This document shows positions 15,057-26,135 of a stretch of DNA of 31,638 nt, one piece after another (within the stretch, counting starts at the first letter, position 1; every line of letters starts with the position of its first letter). The notes below the pieces were generated by a model. The model was not told the DNA's origin. It saw nothing but the letters and a program-made list of their open reading frames with translations, and ran no database searches. The stretch comes from Deltaproteobacteria bacterium (GTDB lineage: Bacteria > Desulfobacterota > Syntrophia > Syntrophales > UBA5619), in contig JAPLJY010000097.1 of the NCBI GenBank assembly GCA_026388345.1, forward strand, positions 1-31,638, in the 5' to 3' direction. Position numbers and translations under genes: made by a program.

Positions 15057-16247
15057 ATGAAACGACCCATCAAGAACAACGTTTCCTGGATCGGAAAGGT
15101 CGACTGGGAACTCAGGAGATTCCATGGCGATGAGTATTCGACCCACAGGGGCTCCACCTATAACTCCTATCTGATCGAGGAGGAGAAGGTCGCCGTGATC
15201 GATACGGTCTGGCTGCCCTTCGCCAAGGAGTATGTCGGGAATCTGGAGGAGCGGATCGATCTGAAAAAGATCGACTCCGTGATCGCCAACCACGCGGAGA
15301 TCGACCACAGCGGAGCCCTTCCCGAGCTGATGGCCCGCATTCCCGATGTGCCCATCTACTGTACGGCCAACGGCGTCAAGTCGCTCAAGGGCCACTACCA
15401 CAAGGATTGGAACTTCCACCCAGTCAAGACCGGGGACAAGCTCAGCCTGGGGATGAAGGAGCTGATCTTCATCGAGGCGCCGATGCTCCACTGGCCCGAC
15501 ACCATGTTCTGCTACCTGACCGGGGACAACATCCTCTTTAGCAATGACGCCTTCGGCCAGCACTATGCGTCGGAATACCTGTTCAACGACCTGGTAGACC
15601 AGGCGGAACTGATGGCCGAGTGCATCAAGTACTACGCCAACATCCTGACCCCCTTCAGCGAGCAGGTCACGAAGAAGATCCAGGAGGTCCTCGCCTTCAA
15701 CCTGCCCGTGGACGTCATCTGCACGAGCCACGGGGTCGTCTGGCGGAACAACCCCGTCGGGATCGTCCAGCAGTACCTGAAATGGGCGGACCGTTATCAG
15801 GAAAACCAGGTCACGATCGTCTACGACACAATGTGGAACGGGACGCGGGTCATGGCCGAGCACATCGCCGAGGGGCTCGGGAAAGCCGATCCCCAGGCCA
15901 ACGTGAAGCTCTACAACCTGGCCAAGTCGGACCGGAACGACGTGATGACCGAGATCTTCAAATCCCGGGCGATCGTGGTCGGCTCCCCGACCATCAACCG
16001 CGGCGTCCTGACCTCCATCGCAGGGCTTCTGGAAGAGATGAAGGGGCTGAAGTTCAGGAACAAGAAGGCGGCCGCCTTCGGCTGTTACGGCTGGAGCGGC
16101 GAGTCGGTCAAGGTGATCCGGGGTCAGCTCGAAGCGGCGGGATTCCAGGTGATGGACGACGGCCTGCGCTGCCTCTGGAATCCCGATCCGAAGGCTGTTG
16201 AATCCTGCGTCGAGTATGGAGGAAAGTTGGCCGGACTCTTAAAATAA
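15057..16247 (+). CDS. Flavodiiron protein (FprA / rubredoxin:oxygen oxidoreductase type)
   Basis: A 396-residue class A flavodiiron protein. The beta-lactamase-like domain (about 1-248) has diiron ligands His79, Glu81, Asp83 and His84 (NHAEIDHSG), His145 (APMLHWPD), Asp164 (SNDAFG) and His225 (CTSHGVVWR). The flavodoxin domain (about 252-396) starts with TIVYDTMWNGTRVMAE and has the FMN-binding loops SPTINRG and GCYGWSG. Such cytoplasmic enzymes reduce oxygen to water or NO to N2O in anaerobes, with electrons from rubredoxin or a reductase. No rubredoxin domain is fused and none is encoded nearby. AAGGAGG lies eight bases before ATG 15057. Confidence 0.93.
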   Translation: MKRPIKNNVSWIGKVDWELRRFHGDEYSTHRGSTYNSYLIEEEKVAVIDTVWLPFAKEYVGNLEERIDLKKIDSVIANHAEIDHSGALPELMARIPDVPIYCTANGVKSLKGHYHKDWNFHPVKTGDKLSLGMKELIFIEAPMLHWPDTMFCYLTGDNILFSNDAFGQHYASEYLFNDLVDQAELMAECIKYYANILTPFSEQVTKKIQEVLAFNLPVDVICTSHGVVWRNNPVGIVQQYLKWADRYQENQVTIVYDTMWNGTRVMAEHIAEGLGKADPQANVKLYNLAKSDRNDVMTEIFKSRAIVVGSPTINRGVLTSIAGLLEEMKGLKFRNKKAAAFGCYGWSGESVKVIRGQLEAAGFQVMDDGLRCLWNPDPKAVESCVEYGGKLAGLLK

Positions 16248-16405
16248 ATGGGGCTTCCGGCGGGTGGTGAATGCCCGACCCAAGGGGTGACCTTCGTTTC
16301 TGTTATCCCTGCATGGAATCGAGGCGCCACCGATGTAAGATTCTCAATGTAGGATATGTGCGTGGTCCGTATTTGATCCGAACACCGTCGCATGAGGATT
16401 TCAGG

Positions 16406-17794
16406 ATGCAGAATTTTATTCGTAAAATGCACCTGGGCATCATCCTAGTCGTTGCCTGGTGGGCTCTGCCCTGCACATTTTGGGAGGCAAATGCACAGGA
16501 TTCAAAAGCCGGTGCTGCAGGCAAAGTGGAAACTAGAAGCGAGGCCATCCAGGGCTCCCTTTCCCTGAAGGATTGTCTTGCCCGGGCCTTAAAGGACAAT
16601 CCCCTCCTGGCCGAGGCGCGCCTGGGGGTCCGGGCCGGGGGAAAAGCCGTCGAAAGTGCCTGGGGGAGGCACCTTCCGAAGTTTTCTCTGGATGGGAATT
16701 ATACGCAGCGACAGGATTCGTGGCCCTTTATCCCAGCCCAGTCGAACACCATTTCCCCTCATTTCAGCGATACCTTCGCCACACTGGCGCTGGTGATGAC
16801 CCTGCCCATCTACCAGGGGGGACAGGTTGCCGCCAGTATTGACCTGGCCCGGATCCGGGAAACCCTTCAGGAAGAAACCCTGGCCCTGACCCGCAATGAA
16901 GTCATGGCCAATACGATCAATACCTACAACAAGATCCTCCAGGTCCAGAAGCTCCGGGAGGCCGCACAGTCATCGGTGACTGCTCTGGAGACCCAGCAGC
17001 AGAATGCACAGCTTTTTTTCGATGTGGGACGTATCGCTAAAGTTGATCTGCTGAAGGTGGAGGTGCAGCTTGCCAATGAACGGCAGCGCCTCCTGTCGAT
17101 CGACGAGGGGCTTACGAATCTGGCCGGAACGCTTTTTTACCTGATGGGTCAACCTGCCGCGGGACCGGTTGCCGTGCCCACGCTCTCCGACCAGCTGACC
17201 CTCTCCGAAGTGGATGTCGATTTCGACCAAGGACTGGCGACGGCGCAGAAGAGGCGACCGGAATACCGGATCGCCGAAATAAGCATAAGGGAAGCCGGAC
17301 TCAACCAGAACCTTGCCCGGGGAAAACTCCTTCCGACCGTCGGCACTTTTGCCGGATACATGGACCAGTATGGCTTCAATCCCTGGTACAAGGAAAGCAA
17401 CTGGTTTGGCGGGATCAACCTGAATCTGCCGCTCTTTGAAAAATCATTTTATGATGATCTGGCCAAGGAACGCATCCTGGTGGACAAGGCAGAAAAACAT
17501 TTCGCTGCCGTAGGCAATCAGCTCCGGCTTGATTTGCAGACCTCCCTGTCTTCCCTGAAGGAGAGCCGAAATCGGGTCCTGACCTCTATGAAGGCCGTAG
17601 ATCAGGGCGAAGAATCCTTCCGCATCGAACAGAAAAAATACGCGAGCGGCGCCGGGGCCGCAGTGGACATGCTCTTTGCCCAATCGGCCTATGTGACGGC
17701 CGTGGCCAATCACACCCAGGCCCTCTTCGACTATAACGCGGCCATCGTCGCCTATTGGAAGGTGACCGGCACACTGGAGGATTGTCTGCAATGA
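16406..17794 (+). CDS. TolC-family outer membrane efflux channel
   Basis: A 462-residue outer membrane factor. The signal peptide covers about residues 1-31 (IRKMHLGIILVVAWWALP followed by ANAQ). Two OEP repeats follow, each helix-rich, with SLSLKDCLARALKDNPLLAEA at the start of the first and PEYRIAEISIREAGL at the start of the second. The start ATG 16406 is set by GAGGATTTCAGG just before it; an open frame extends upstream to 16271 but reads as non-coding. The stop overlaps the membrane-fusion gene as ATGA. With the following two genes it makes a complete tripartite pump that would carry substrates from inner membrane to outside. The 158 bases before it show no clear promoter. Confidence 0.9.
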   Translation: MQNFIRKMHLGIILVVAWWALPCTFWEANAQDSKAGAAGKVETRSEAIQGSLSLKDCLARALKDNPLLAEARLGVRAGGKAVESAWGRHLPKFSLDGNYTQRQDSWPFIPAQSNTISPHFSDTFATLALVMTLPIYQGGQVAASIDLARIRETLQEETLALTRNEVMANTINTYNKILQVQKLREAAQSSVTALETQQQNAQLFFDVGRIAKVDLLKVEVQLANERQRLLSIDEGLTNLAGTLFYLMGQPAAGPVAVPTLSDQLTLSEVDVDFDQGLATAQKRRPEYRIAEISIREAGLNQNLARGKLLPTVGTFAGYMDQYGFNPWYKESNWFGGINLNLPLFEKSFYDDLAKERILVDKAEKHFAAVGNQLRLDLQTSLSSLKESRNRVLTSMKAVDQGEESFRIEQKKYASGAGAAVDMLFAQSAYVTAVANHTQALFDYNAAIVAYWKVTGTLEDCLQ

Positions 17795-18932
17795 GAAAGA
17801 AATGGATCATTCTGGGGATCGTCGTCATCGCAATCCTGGCCGGCGCCGTTTTCCTGATCAACATGAAAAAAAAAGAGGTGACCTCCTTAGCCAAGCCGCA
17901 GCCATACCGGCAGACCGTTCAGGCCGCTGCCGTTTCCCAGGGGCGCTTGGAGGTGACGACCCATTATCTCGGAGTCATCGAACCGTACACTCGGAGCGAT
18001 CTTTCCGCGCGGATTTCCGGGAATATCCTGTCCCTGCCGAAGCGCGAAGGCGATTTGGTCCATTCGGGTGAGCTGTTAGCGGTGATCGACGACCGTGAAC
18101 TGGCAGATCGGGCGCAGGCAATCGACGCCGAAGCCCTAGCCACCCAGCAGCGGATCGCCGGGGCGCAAAGCGCCTACGAGATGCAGAAATCCATCTCCGA
18201 ACGAGATGCGACACTTTACAAGGAAGGGGCGATTTCAAAAGAGGCTCTGGAGCGGTCGCAGGCAGCTCTGGACGGCGTTCGGGCGACTCTGCTTGCCTTT
18301 CAGGAGACCCTTCAGGGGTTGAAAAAGAACGCCACGGCAGCGCGGACACAGACAGGATACGCAAAGATCACCAGCCCCTTCGACGGTATCGTCAGCAAGC
18401 GATGGAGTGACCTGGGTGAGATGGCCGTACTGGGTAAGCCCCTCCTGACCGTTGAAAAGTCGTCGCCCTACAAGGTGATGGTTCAGATCCCCCAAGAAGA
18501 GATCGGCCGGGTGAAAAGAGGCACGAAGGTTTATCTGCTCAACGGTGATAAACGGCTGACGGCGGCCGTCGACCGGGCCTATCCGGCACTGGGCAGAAAC
18601 CTTCTGGGCACCATCGAGATCATCCTAGCTGCCCGCCCCTTCAACCTGTCCTCCGGGGCGACGGTGGGGGTTGATCTGGTGGCCTCGGTTGTGGAGGGGC
18701 TACTCGTTCCGGAGAACGCAGTTGTCAAATCCGGTCGAGGAGTCTTTGTCTATGCGGTCGACGGAAATGTCGTCAAGATCAGGCTGGTCACCCTCCTAGG
18801 AACGGGTGCCGGGCGGGCTGCTCTCAGCGGTCAGCTCCGAGCAGGCGAGCGGGTCGCCGTCGGCCAGGAGAACCGGCTCCTCAGCCTGAAAGAGGGAAGC
18901 GCCGTCGAGCCTGTCGAATATGAGGCCCGGCC

Positions 18933-18936
<4 letters not shown>
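17791..18936 (+). CDS. RND efflux membrane-fusion (periplasmic adaptor) protein
   Basis: A 381-residue adaptor of the AcrA/MexA type. An N-terminal membrane anchor (about 4-24) is followed by a lipoyl/biotinyl half-motif (RISGNILSLPKREGDLVHSGELLAVID, in two halves around a coiled coil at about 100-185), the second half ITSPFDGIVSKRWSDLGEMA, then beta-barrel and membrane-proximal domains. It lacks the lipobox cysteine, so it is anchored by the helix. It starts at ATG 17791, overlapping the tolC stop, and itself overlaps the RND gene at 18933-18936. It links the RND pump to TolC. Confidence 0.9.
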
Positions 18937-20570
<1,634 letters not shown>

Positions 20571-20601
20571 ATTCGTTCGGCCCCTGGTCGGCCAGAACAT
20601 C

Positions 20602-22038
20602 ATGCCGCCCATGGACACGGGGATCATCAAGATCAACTTCGAGGCGGACAGCAATTCATCCCTCATCCAGAGCCATGCCATCCTACAGCGGCTTGAGTCC
20701 ATCATCAAAAAGCAGACGGGTCTGGTCTCCATCAGTTCCATCCTGGGGTCGGAGCCCTCGGTGGTTTCCTTCGGCAGCGGCAAGAATCCCCAACAGGGCA
20801 ACATTACCGTCAATATGGTGGACCGATACCATCGCAAAGAGACAATCTGGCAGATCGAATCGGCCATGCGCAATAAATTCCTGAAAATCCCCGGCCTGAA
20901 ATACGTGGATGTCTTCGATTATGGTGCGACGCCTCTTTCCACCATCCGGGCTACCGTGGATGTCATGGTCACTGGGCCGGATCCGATGGTTCTGTATGCG
21001 ATCGGTCAGGACATCGAGCACCGCCTGGGCGGGGCGGGCGGCCTCAAGTCCGTATCTCTGAGCTGGACCGCCGACAAAAAGGAGATTAACTTCATCGCCG
21101 ACCGTGAAAAATGTGCCTTTTACGGCATTTCTCCACGGGAAATCGCCGTACAGGTCCAGGCCGCCGTCCAGGGCGGCATCGCTTCCATCTTCCGCATTCC
21201 GGGCGAAGACGGTTTTCTGATCCGCGCCCGTTACCCGGAGATCGACCGGAACAGCCTCTCAGGAATGACCGCAATGAACGTCCACACGCCGCTAGGGGAT
21301 GTTCCCCTGTCCGCCCTCGGCCGGATCACAGCCACCTATGTACCCATGCTGCTCACTCGGCAGAACCTGCGGAACAGCATCGATGTCTTCGGGTACCGGG
21401 AAAAGGCACCAGTATCGCATATCATGGATAATGTCCAGAAAGCCATGGACGGACTGCAACTGCCTGCCGGCTACCAGATTTCCCAGGAGGGAGACGCCAA
21501 GCAGGCCGCGGAATCCTTTGACGCCCTCCTGGTCGCAATGGCGATCGGAATGGTCCTGCTCTATTTCTCCCTGGTGCCGGCCTTCCGCTCCTTTGTCCAC
21601 CCGCTGACGATCATGACGGCCATTCCGCTGGCCCTGATCGGCGCCATGTGGTCGCTCCTGATCGTCGGAAAGCAGCAATCTCTGGCGTCTTTCATGGGAA
21701 TCATTCTGCTCGCAGGAATCGTTGTAAAAAACTCGATCCTGCTCATCGATTTCATTACGCTGGCGAAAGAACAGGGCGCCTCAACCCTGCAGGCACTCCG
21801 GGATAGCGTCCGTGTCAGGACTCGGCCTATTTTAATGACCGCTTTCGCCACAGCGGTGGGGATGATTCCGATCGCCCTAGAACGGGCCATCGGCTTGGAG
21901 CGGCTGTCCCCGCTGGCGGTCGTTGCAATCGGCGGGTTGGTGGTGTCTACTTTCCTCACCCTGCTTTATGTTCCCATTTTTTATACCATTTTTGAGGACG
22001 TCACGGGATGGCTCAAACGTTGCTTGTTGTCTCGTTGA
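20602..22038 (+). CDS. RND (AcrB/HAE1-type) efflux transporter, C-terminal part, frameshifted
   Basis: The C-terminal half of the same RND pump, read in the +1 frame relative to 18933-20570. Homologous sequence begins near 20557 (LVLTSKFVRPLVGQNIMPPMD...), 45 bases before the first ATG in this frame. It contains the second porter region (TGIIKINFEADSNSS), the central docking segments, TM8-TM12, and the TM10 lysine in GIVVKNSILLIDF. There is no ribosome site in front of ATG 20602, so it is unlikely to be translated independently. The codon pattern remains intact throughout, suggesting that any mutation is very recent or artefactual. Confidence 0.85.
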   Translation: MPPMDTGIIKINFEADSNSSLIQSHAILQRLESIIKKQTGLVSISSILGSEPSVVSFGSGKNPQQGNITVNMVDRYHRKETIWQIESAMRNKFLKIPGLKYVDVFDYGATPLSTIRATVDVMVTGPDPMVLYAIGQDIEHRLGGAGGLKSVSLSWTADKKEINFIADREKCAFYGISPREIAVQVQAAVQGGIASIFRIPGEDGFLIRARYPEIDRNSLSGMTAMNVHTPLGDVPLSALGRITATYVPMLLTRQNLRNSIDVFGYREKAPVSHIMDNVQKAMDGLQLPAGYQISQEGDAKQAAESFDALLVAMAIGMVLLYFSLVPAFRSFVHPLTIMTAIPLALIGAMWSLLIVGKQQSLASFMGIILLAGIVVKNSILLIDFITLAKEQGASTLQALRDSVRVRTRPILMTAFATAVGMIPIALERAIGLERLSPLAVVAIGGLVVSTFLTLLYVPIFYTIFEDVTGWLKRCLLSR

Positions 22039-22560
22039 TAGTTGATAACGGTTGCAAATTGATCCTGTCAATCTTCACCCAAGCTCATGAACATTGACAC
22101 CAATGGAATTCGGGTGCGTAGCAGATTCAAAGATGAAAAGCTTGATAATGTGACAGCTCTGGGTGCTGTTTGCAGAAAGGAACGAGAATAATTTTCCTAA
22201 ATCGCATAGCTGGAGGTTTTCCTCGCGACACCTCACAGAATTTTGGAAGTGTCTTACTAAATTGTCATAGAGTAAATCACTCAGTCCAGCACATTGAAGC
22301 ACTGCTTATAAGTGGTAATCTTCGATTCAACTCCATATTGAAAGTTAAGGATAAGTATTTGCAAGCGTTAAATCAACAGCGGGAGCGGCTGAATCTGGCA
22401 AAAAAGTTCTTCCTGTAAGGTAGCATCGGCCGATTTTCTCAGACATACTTCATTTCAATCGGAAATGAATGATCTTGGTCAACAACATCTAAGAAAAATA
22501 TTTGCATAATAAGAAATATAGGATATAAGAATCAAACAATAAAATTAAGGAGGGCTGATT
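22039..22560. other. Gene-free stretch between the RND pump and uspA
   Basis: No gene is supported here. An 82-codon open frame at 22170-22418 has no ribosome site and no recognisable product. The stretch holds repeat copy B (22404-22462), a perfect 8-base hairpin TTCATTTC-AATCG-GAAATGAA (22449-22469), and just before uspA a weak promoter-like pair TTGCAT (22502-22507) and TATAAG (22524-22529) 16 bases apart. It is AT-rich compared with the efflux genes. Confidence 0.4.
22404..22462 (+). repeat. Diverged 59-bp repeat, copy B
   Basis: This matches 11663-11721 without gaps at 42 of 59 positions by hand count. As in copy A, the shared 13-base block reads Phe-Phe-Leu-stop at the end of a frame. 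Here the 3' end overlaps a perfect hairpin. Confidence 0.4.
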
Positions 22561-23010
22561 ATGTTCGCACCGAAAAATATCCTAGTCCCGACAGATTTTT
22601 CAAAGTATTCTGACGCGTCATTGCAAAAGGCGGTGGATATTGCCATTCAGTACGAGGCGAAAATTTACCTCCTTCACGTTATCACCCAGCACGTTCAACA
22701 GTGCGCGGTGGATTATTGCCTCACGGCTCAGCTGGTAAATCAACTCGAAAAAGAAAGCATCAAAGGTGCTGAAAACAAGCTGAAAAAAGAGGCGAATGCA
22801 TTGGCTAAGCAAAAAGGCGTAAAAATATTTTTCGACATCAAGAGTGGCATCCCTCATGAGGTTATTCTTAGTGAACAAAAGGCAAAAAAAATCGATTTGA
22901 TTGTTATTGCATCTCATGGAAAGACCGGTATCCTGAAGCAACTGATCGGAAGCGTGGCAGATAAAGTCGTAAAAGGGGCGAAATGTCCTGTCATTGTAGT
23001 GAAACCTTAG
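22561..23010 (+). CDS. Universal stress protein, UspA family
   Basis: A 149-residue single-domain Usp. It opens with KNILVPTDFSKYSDASLQKA, where the Asp sits at the nucleotide site, and ends with IASHGKTGILKQLIGSVADKV plus CPVIVVKP. The latter carries the G-x2-G-x9-G-[ST]-like ATP-binding motif, so it is probably an ATP-binding member. Usp proteins are small cytoplasmic factors induced by stress or starvation. AAGGAGG lies directly upstream. It appears to be a single-gene unit ended by the terminator at 23082-23120. Confidence 0.92.
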   Translation: MFAPKNILVPTDFSKYSDASLQKAVDIAIQYEAKIYLLHVITQHVQQCAVDYCLTAQLVNQLEKESIKGAENKLKKEANALAKQKGVKIFFDIKSGIPHEVILSEQKAKKIDLIVIASHGKTGILKQLIGSVADKVVKGAKCPVIVVKP

Positions 23011-23081
23011 CATGAGATGGTTGTCCATCTGACACGATTGAAAAGTGTATGCAGTAATCTATTGTAATCACTAACATCTTT

Positions 23082-23120
23082 AAGCCGTCTCGTTTTCCGA
23101 TGAGGCGGCTTGTTATTTTC
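23082..23120 (+). terminator. Rho-independent terminator after uspA
   Basis: AAGCCGTCTC (23082-23091) pairs with GAGGCGGCTT (23102-23111), ten pairs including one G-T, with a ten-base loop and a following TGTTATTTTC tract. It lies about 70 bases after the uspA stop. A smaller AGATGG/CCATCT hairpin precedes it near 23015-23030. Confidence 0.7.
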
Positions 23121-23227
23121 AATCCTTAATCTTCATTTCTAAGAATTGACCACCACTGAATAGGTGTTGTACGTAACAAAAGGTTAACCCGATGAACCAA
23201 ATTATAAAAAGGCTGTTGAGGCTTGAC

Positions 23228-23308
23228 ATGATACTATTAAAGGAAACCGACCGGGGGGCCGTGAAATCCGTTCGCCGTTTTCTGGAAGAGGGAGGTATCA
23301 GACCATGA
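23228..23308 (+). pseudogene. hicA: C-terminal remnant of a hicA toxin gene
   Basis: Only 26 codons remain, ending KETDRGAVKSVRRFLEEGG-I-R-P. This matches the C-terminal end of HicA mRNA interferases, where similar residues follow the HRPHP motif. The N-terminal part with the double-stranded-RNA-binding fold and catalytic histidine is missing; sequence upstream of about 23235 does not resemble HicA in any frame. The stop overlaps the hicB start as ATGA, exactly as in intact hicAB operons, which supports the identification. The toxin should be non-functional. Confidence 0.65.
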
Positions 23309-23637
23309 TTCAGTACAAGGGCTACATGGGCAAGGTCGAATTTGACGATGTGGCGGACATCTTCCACGGCGAGGTGATCGGTCTGCGGGACGTGATCACC
23401 TTTCAGGGAAGGACCGTCGAGGAGGTCAAGGGGGCCTTCCGGGAGTCGGTCGACGACTATTTGGCGTTCTGCGCCAAACGCGGGGAGGAACCGGAGAAGC
23501 CGTTCACCGGAAAATTTGTGGTTCGCATTCCTCCGGATTTACACCGTAAAGTTTACGTGGCTGCAAAGAAGTCAGGCTCCAGTCTGAATTCCTGGATTCT
23601 CCAAACACTGGAGCATTCAACCGAGCATGTAACGTAA
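23305..23637 (+). CDS. hicB: HicB-family antitoxin, orphan
   Basis: A 110-residue antitoxin. The partial RNase H-like domain is at about 1-65 (MIQYKGYMGKVEFDDVADIFHGEV, VITFQGRTVEEVKGAF) and a ribbon-helix-helix DNA-binding end at about 70-105 (GKFVVRIPPDLHRKVYVAAKKSG). HicB neutralises HicA and represses the operon. Here it has only a hicA tail upstream, so it is an antitoxin without a partner and could still act as a DNA-binding regulator. GGGAGG lies 9-10 bases before the ATG. Confidence 0.85.
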   Translation: MIQYKGYMGKVEFDDVADIFHGEVIGLRDVITFQGRTVEEVKGAFRESVDDYLAFCAKRGEEPEKPFTGKFVVRIPPDLHRKVYVAAKKSGSSLNSWILQTLEHSTEHVT

Positions 23638-23735
23638 ATGGAGATCCGATCCTTGAACCTCTCCAGAACCACCCGCCCCTTCAACTTCATCGTCGGGTCA
23701 GCATCTCGTCCACGGACCACCGGCCTCACCTCAGT

Positions 23736-26135
23736 TCAGCGGGGAGCGAGCGTCTGCTCCGTCTTCGCGTGGTTCGCGATCTCCCGGTCGCTGAACCACC
23801 AGTACCGTTTCTCGCCGTTCATGAAGGGTTCGACCTGATCCCGGAAGTGCCGGGTGAGCTGGCGCCCCGAGACGCCGCCGGGGAGGACCGCAAGGACCTT
23901 GTCGCGGTCGCCGAGATCGGCGACCATCCGCAGGGCAGCGGAGACGCCGACCGCATACGGCCGGTTGGGATCGTAGTTCGCCCGGTAGAGCGTCTCCTGC
24001 GAACCATCCATTGGATGGGTTCCGCCTCCCAGAAACGCGCTTCCCGTCCCCTCCCGGCGCAGCGGCGAGACGAACGTGATCCGGTGATGATTCCCCCACC
24101 GCCACTTCGCCGGATCCCCATCGCCCGAGGCCTTCGCCTCCGCCATCACACGGGCGGCGGCGCGGTAAAAAAGGTCATCTCGTCCTTCTTTCGCCGGCGT
24201 TCCCTGATCGTCGAACCAGGGTGACTCTCCGTTCAGCACGAGACCCTGGAGGCGCTCCTCCCAGAAATACCAGTTGCCGAGCATCGCCCGGGCCAACTCC
24301 TCCCCCAACTCGTCCCGGAAAACCTCCAGCGCGAAACGCTCGTAAACCTGATGGAAGACAAGCGGCGCCGCCTGATCGGCCCGGTCCCGGAAGTCCCACC
24401 GTTCGATGAGCTTTCCAAGCGCCTCGGTATCCGGGTGGCCAAGAAGCGCCTTCGCCATGACGGGCGCGATCACTCGAGCCATCACGTTCGTGTCGTCCCG
24501 CTGGAGCGCCCAGTGGTCGTCGACCGTTTTTGGCCCCGGCCGGTCCAGCACCTCGGCAAGACGCCGGTAGCGGTAGGAAGGGGAGGCGTGCGAGGTGTAG
24601 TAATACGGGTAGTCGCTGCGGACGGTCATGTGGTTGCAGGTGCCCACCCATCCCCGCGGGGGATCGGCGCTCCCGGGCATCTCTTCATAGGGGATCCACC
24701 CCGTCCAGTTGTCCTTCCCGTCCGTAACGACGAAGGGAACCGTCCCGTCGCCGCGGGCGCGGATGGGGAGGCGTCCCGAGGTCTGCCAGCCGATCCGTCC
24801 CTCTGCGTCGACGAAGACGAAATTGAGCATGGCAGTCGTGATCTCCCCGATCGCCGCGCGCAGATCATTGACCGATTTCGCCGTCAGAATCCGGTCCAGG
24901 CCGAGGGAGGGGGTCATCGTCTCGAAGGGCGACCAGCGAATGGTCATCACCCTCCGGCTCTTCAGGCCGGGGAGGAGGTCCGTGATCACGGGACCGCGCC
25001 GGGTCAGGCGGATCGTGACGCTCTCTTCCCGGAAACCGCCGGGGGCTTTGCTGTCCCTGATACGCAGCGTCTCCCGAAGAACCTCGAATGGGATGGATTT
25101 ACGCCCCTCGAGATAGCGCCCGGGGTCGGCTGGATCGACAGTTTCCACATAGAGGTCCTGGGCGTCCCCGTAGGAATTGGTAATCCCGACGGCGATCCGC
25201 TCCGTCCTTCCCACGACCATCCCGGGAAGGCCGGGAACGGTAACCCCGACCGCCCTTCCCTGCGGCGTGATCAGCCCCGTCGGGTATAAAGGACCGGGGA
25301 GGATCCGGGCGTCGAGATGCGGGTCATTGGCAAGAACCGGTTTCCCGCTCGCGGAAAGAGCGCCCGCCGTGACCCAGTTGTTGCTCCCGATGCGCAGGTG
25401 CCCCTCGGTCTCGCGCAGGAGGGCCAGCAGCTCTCCGTCGCCGACAAGGTCAAAATGGGCCCGGTTGGCCGCCTGCGCTTCCTTCGGCCGCACCGCGGGG
25501 AGGGGATCATCGGGGTTGACGGTGACGGGGAAGATCTCCCGGGCCCTCGCCTCTCCCAGTTTTTCGACCAGCATTTGGGCGACGACCTCCGTTTCCAGGT
25601 TCGCCGCGAAACTCCAGCCCATGTAATAGAGGATGGCCAGGGAATCGGCGACGGTCCAGGGTTCCGGCTTGATCCCGGCCAGGCGGAATTCGAGGGGCAG
25701 ATCCTTTCCGCCCGCAACAAAGGCGTTCACCCCGTCGATATAATTCTGGAAGAGGCGTCTCGTCCGCTCGTCGAGGATCTTCTCGTGCCTTTTCGCCTGA
25801 CGTAAGAAACCGATGGTCCGCATGAGGGTATCGCTCCGCTTCCCCTTTTCGCCGGCCAGCTCGGAGATCCGGCCCGTGGCGAAGAGCCGGGTGAGCTGCA
25901 TCGAAAAGAGGCGGTCCTGGGCGGTGACGAATCCCTGCGCCCGCGCAAGATCGTCCTCGCCCGCCGCGCGGATGTAGGCCATCCCGTTCTCGTCCCGGAC
26001 GACCTTCACCTCTTTCTGCAAGCCGGGAAGCAGAAGGCGGCCGCCGCGATCAAAATCGTTCAGGCGGGGCATGAGCCAAACGACTGTCAAGGCCAGCACA
26101 ACAACCGCTGCCGCGATCCATTTAAGCCATCTCAT
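23736..26135 (-). CDS. Penicillin amidase-family Ntn hydrolase (acylase)
   Basis: A 799-residue precursor of an N-terminal-nucleophile hydrolase. A single N-terminal membrane segment (about 5-22) anchors or exports it. The alpha-subunit region (about 40-240) starts with VKVVRDENGMAYIRA. The self-cleavage and catalytic point is Gly250-Ser251 in RIGSNNWVTAG, Ser251 becoming the nucleophile of the beta subunit. Later landmarks are NDPHL (oxyanion/structural), GITNSYGDAQDLY, and GTCNH. Family members hydrolyse amide bonds of beta-lactams, acyl-homoserine lactones or other acylated compounds; the substrate cannot be read here. The start has AAGGAGG five bases upstream. It stands alone, convergent with hicB and divergent from the kinases. 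Confidence 0.92.
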   Translation of the reverse strand: MRWLKWIAAAVVVLALTVVWLMPRLNDFDRGGRLLLPGLQKEVKVVRDENGMAYIRAAGEDDLARAQGFVTAQDRLFSMQLTRLFATGRISELAGEKGKRSDTLMRTIGFLRQAKRHEKILDERTRRLFQNYIDGVNAFVAGGKDLPLEFRLAGIKPEPWTVADSLAILYYMGWSFAANLETEVVAQMLVEKLGEARAREIFPVTVNPDDPLPAVRPKEAQAANRAHFDLVGDGELLALLRETEGHLRIGSNNWVTAGALSASGKPVLANDPHLDARILPGPLYPTGLITPQGRAVGVTVPGLPGMVVGRTERIAVGITNSYGDAQDLYVETVDPADPGRYLEGRKSIPFEVLRETLRIRDSKAPGGFREESVTIRLTRRGPVITDLLPGLKSRRVMTIRWSPFETMTPSLGLDRILTAKSVNDLRAAIGEITTAMLNFVFVDAEGRIGWQTSGRLPIRARGDGTVPFVVTDGKDNWTGWIPYEEMPGSADPPRGWVGTCNHMTVRSDYPYYYTSHASPSYRYRRLAEVLDRPGPKTVDDHWALQRDDTNVMARVIAPVMAKALLGHPDTEALGKLIERWDFRDRADQAAPLVFHQVYERFALEVFRDELGEELARAMLGNWYFWEERLQGLVLNGESPWFDDQGTPAKEGRDDLFYRAAARVMAEAKASGDGDPAKWRWGNHHRITFVSPLRREGTGSAFLGGGTHPMDGSQETLYRANYDPNRPYAVGVSAALRMVADLGDRDKVLAVLPGGVSGRQLTRHFRDQVEPFMNGEKRYWWFSDREIANHAKTEQTLAPR

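Noticed and set aside
16271..16405. 45-residue N-terminal extension of the TolC-family protein
   Set aside because: It would bury the signal peptide inside the protein and has no ribosome site.
22170..22418. 82-codon open frame between the RND pump and uspA
   Set aside because: No ribosome site, no recognisable product, AT-rich non-coding composition; its end coincides with repeat copy B.
24351..25289. 312-codon plus-strand open frame opposite the acylase
   Set aside because: It is antisense to a gene with an intact Ntn-hydrolase catalytic site and encodes a Gly/Arg/Pro-rich sequence without domains.
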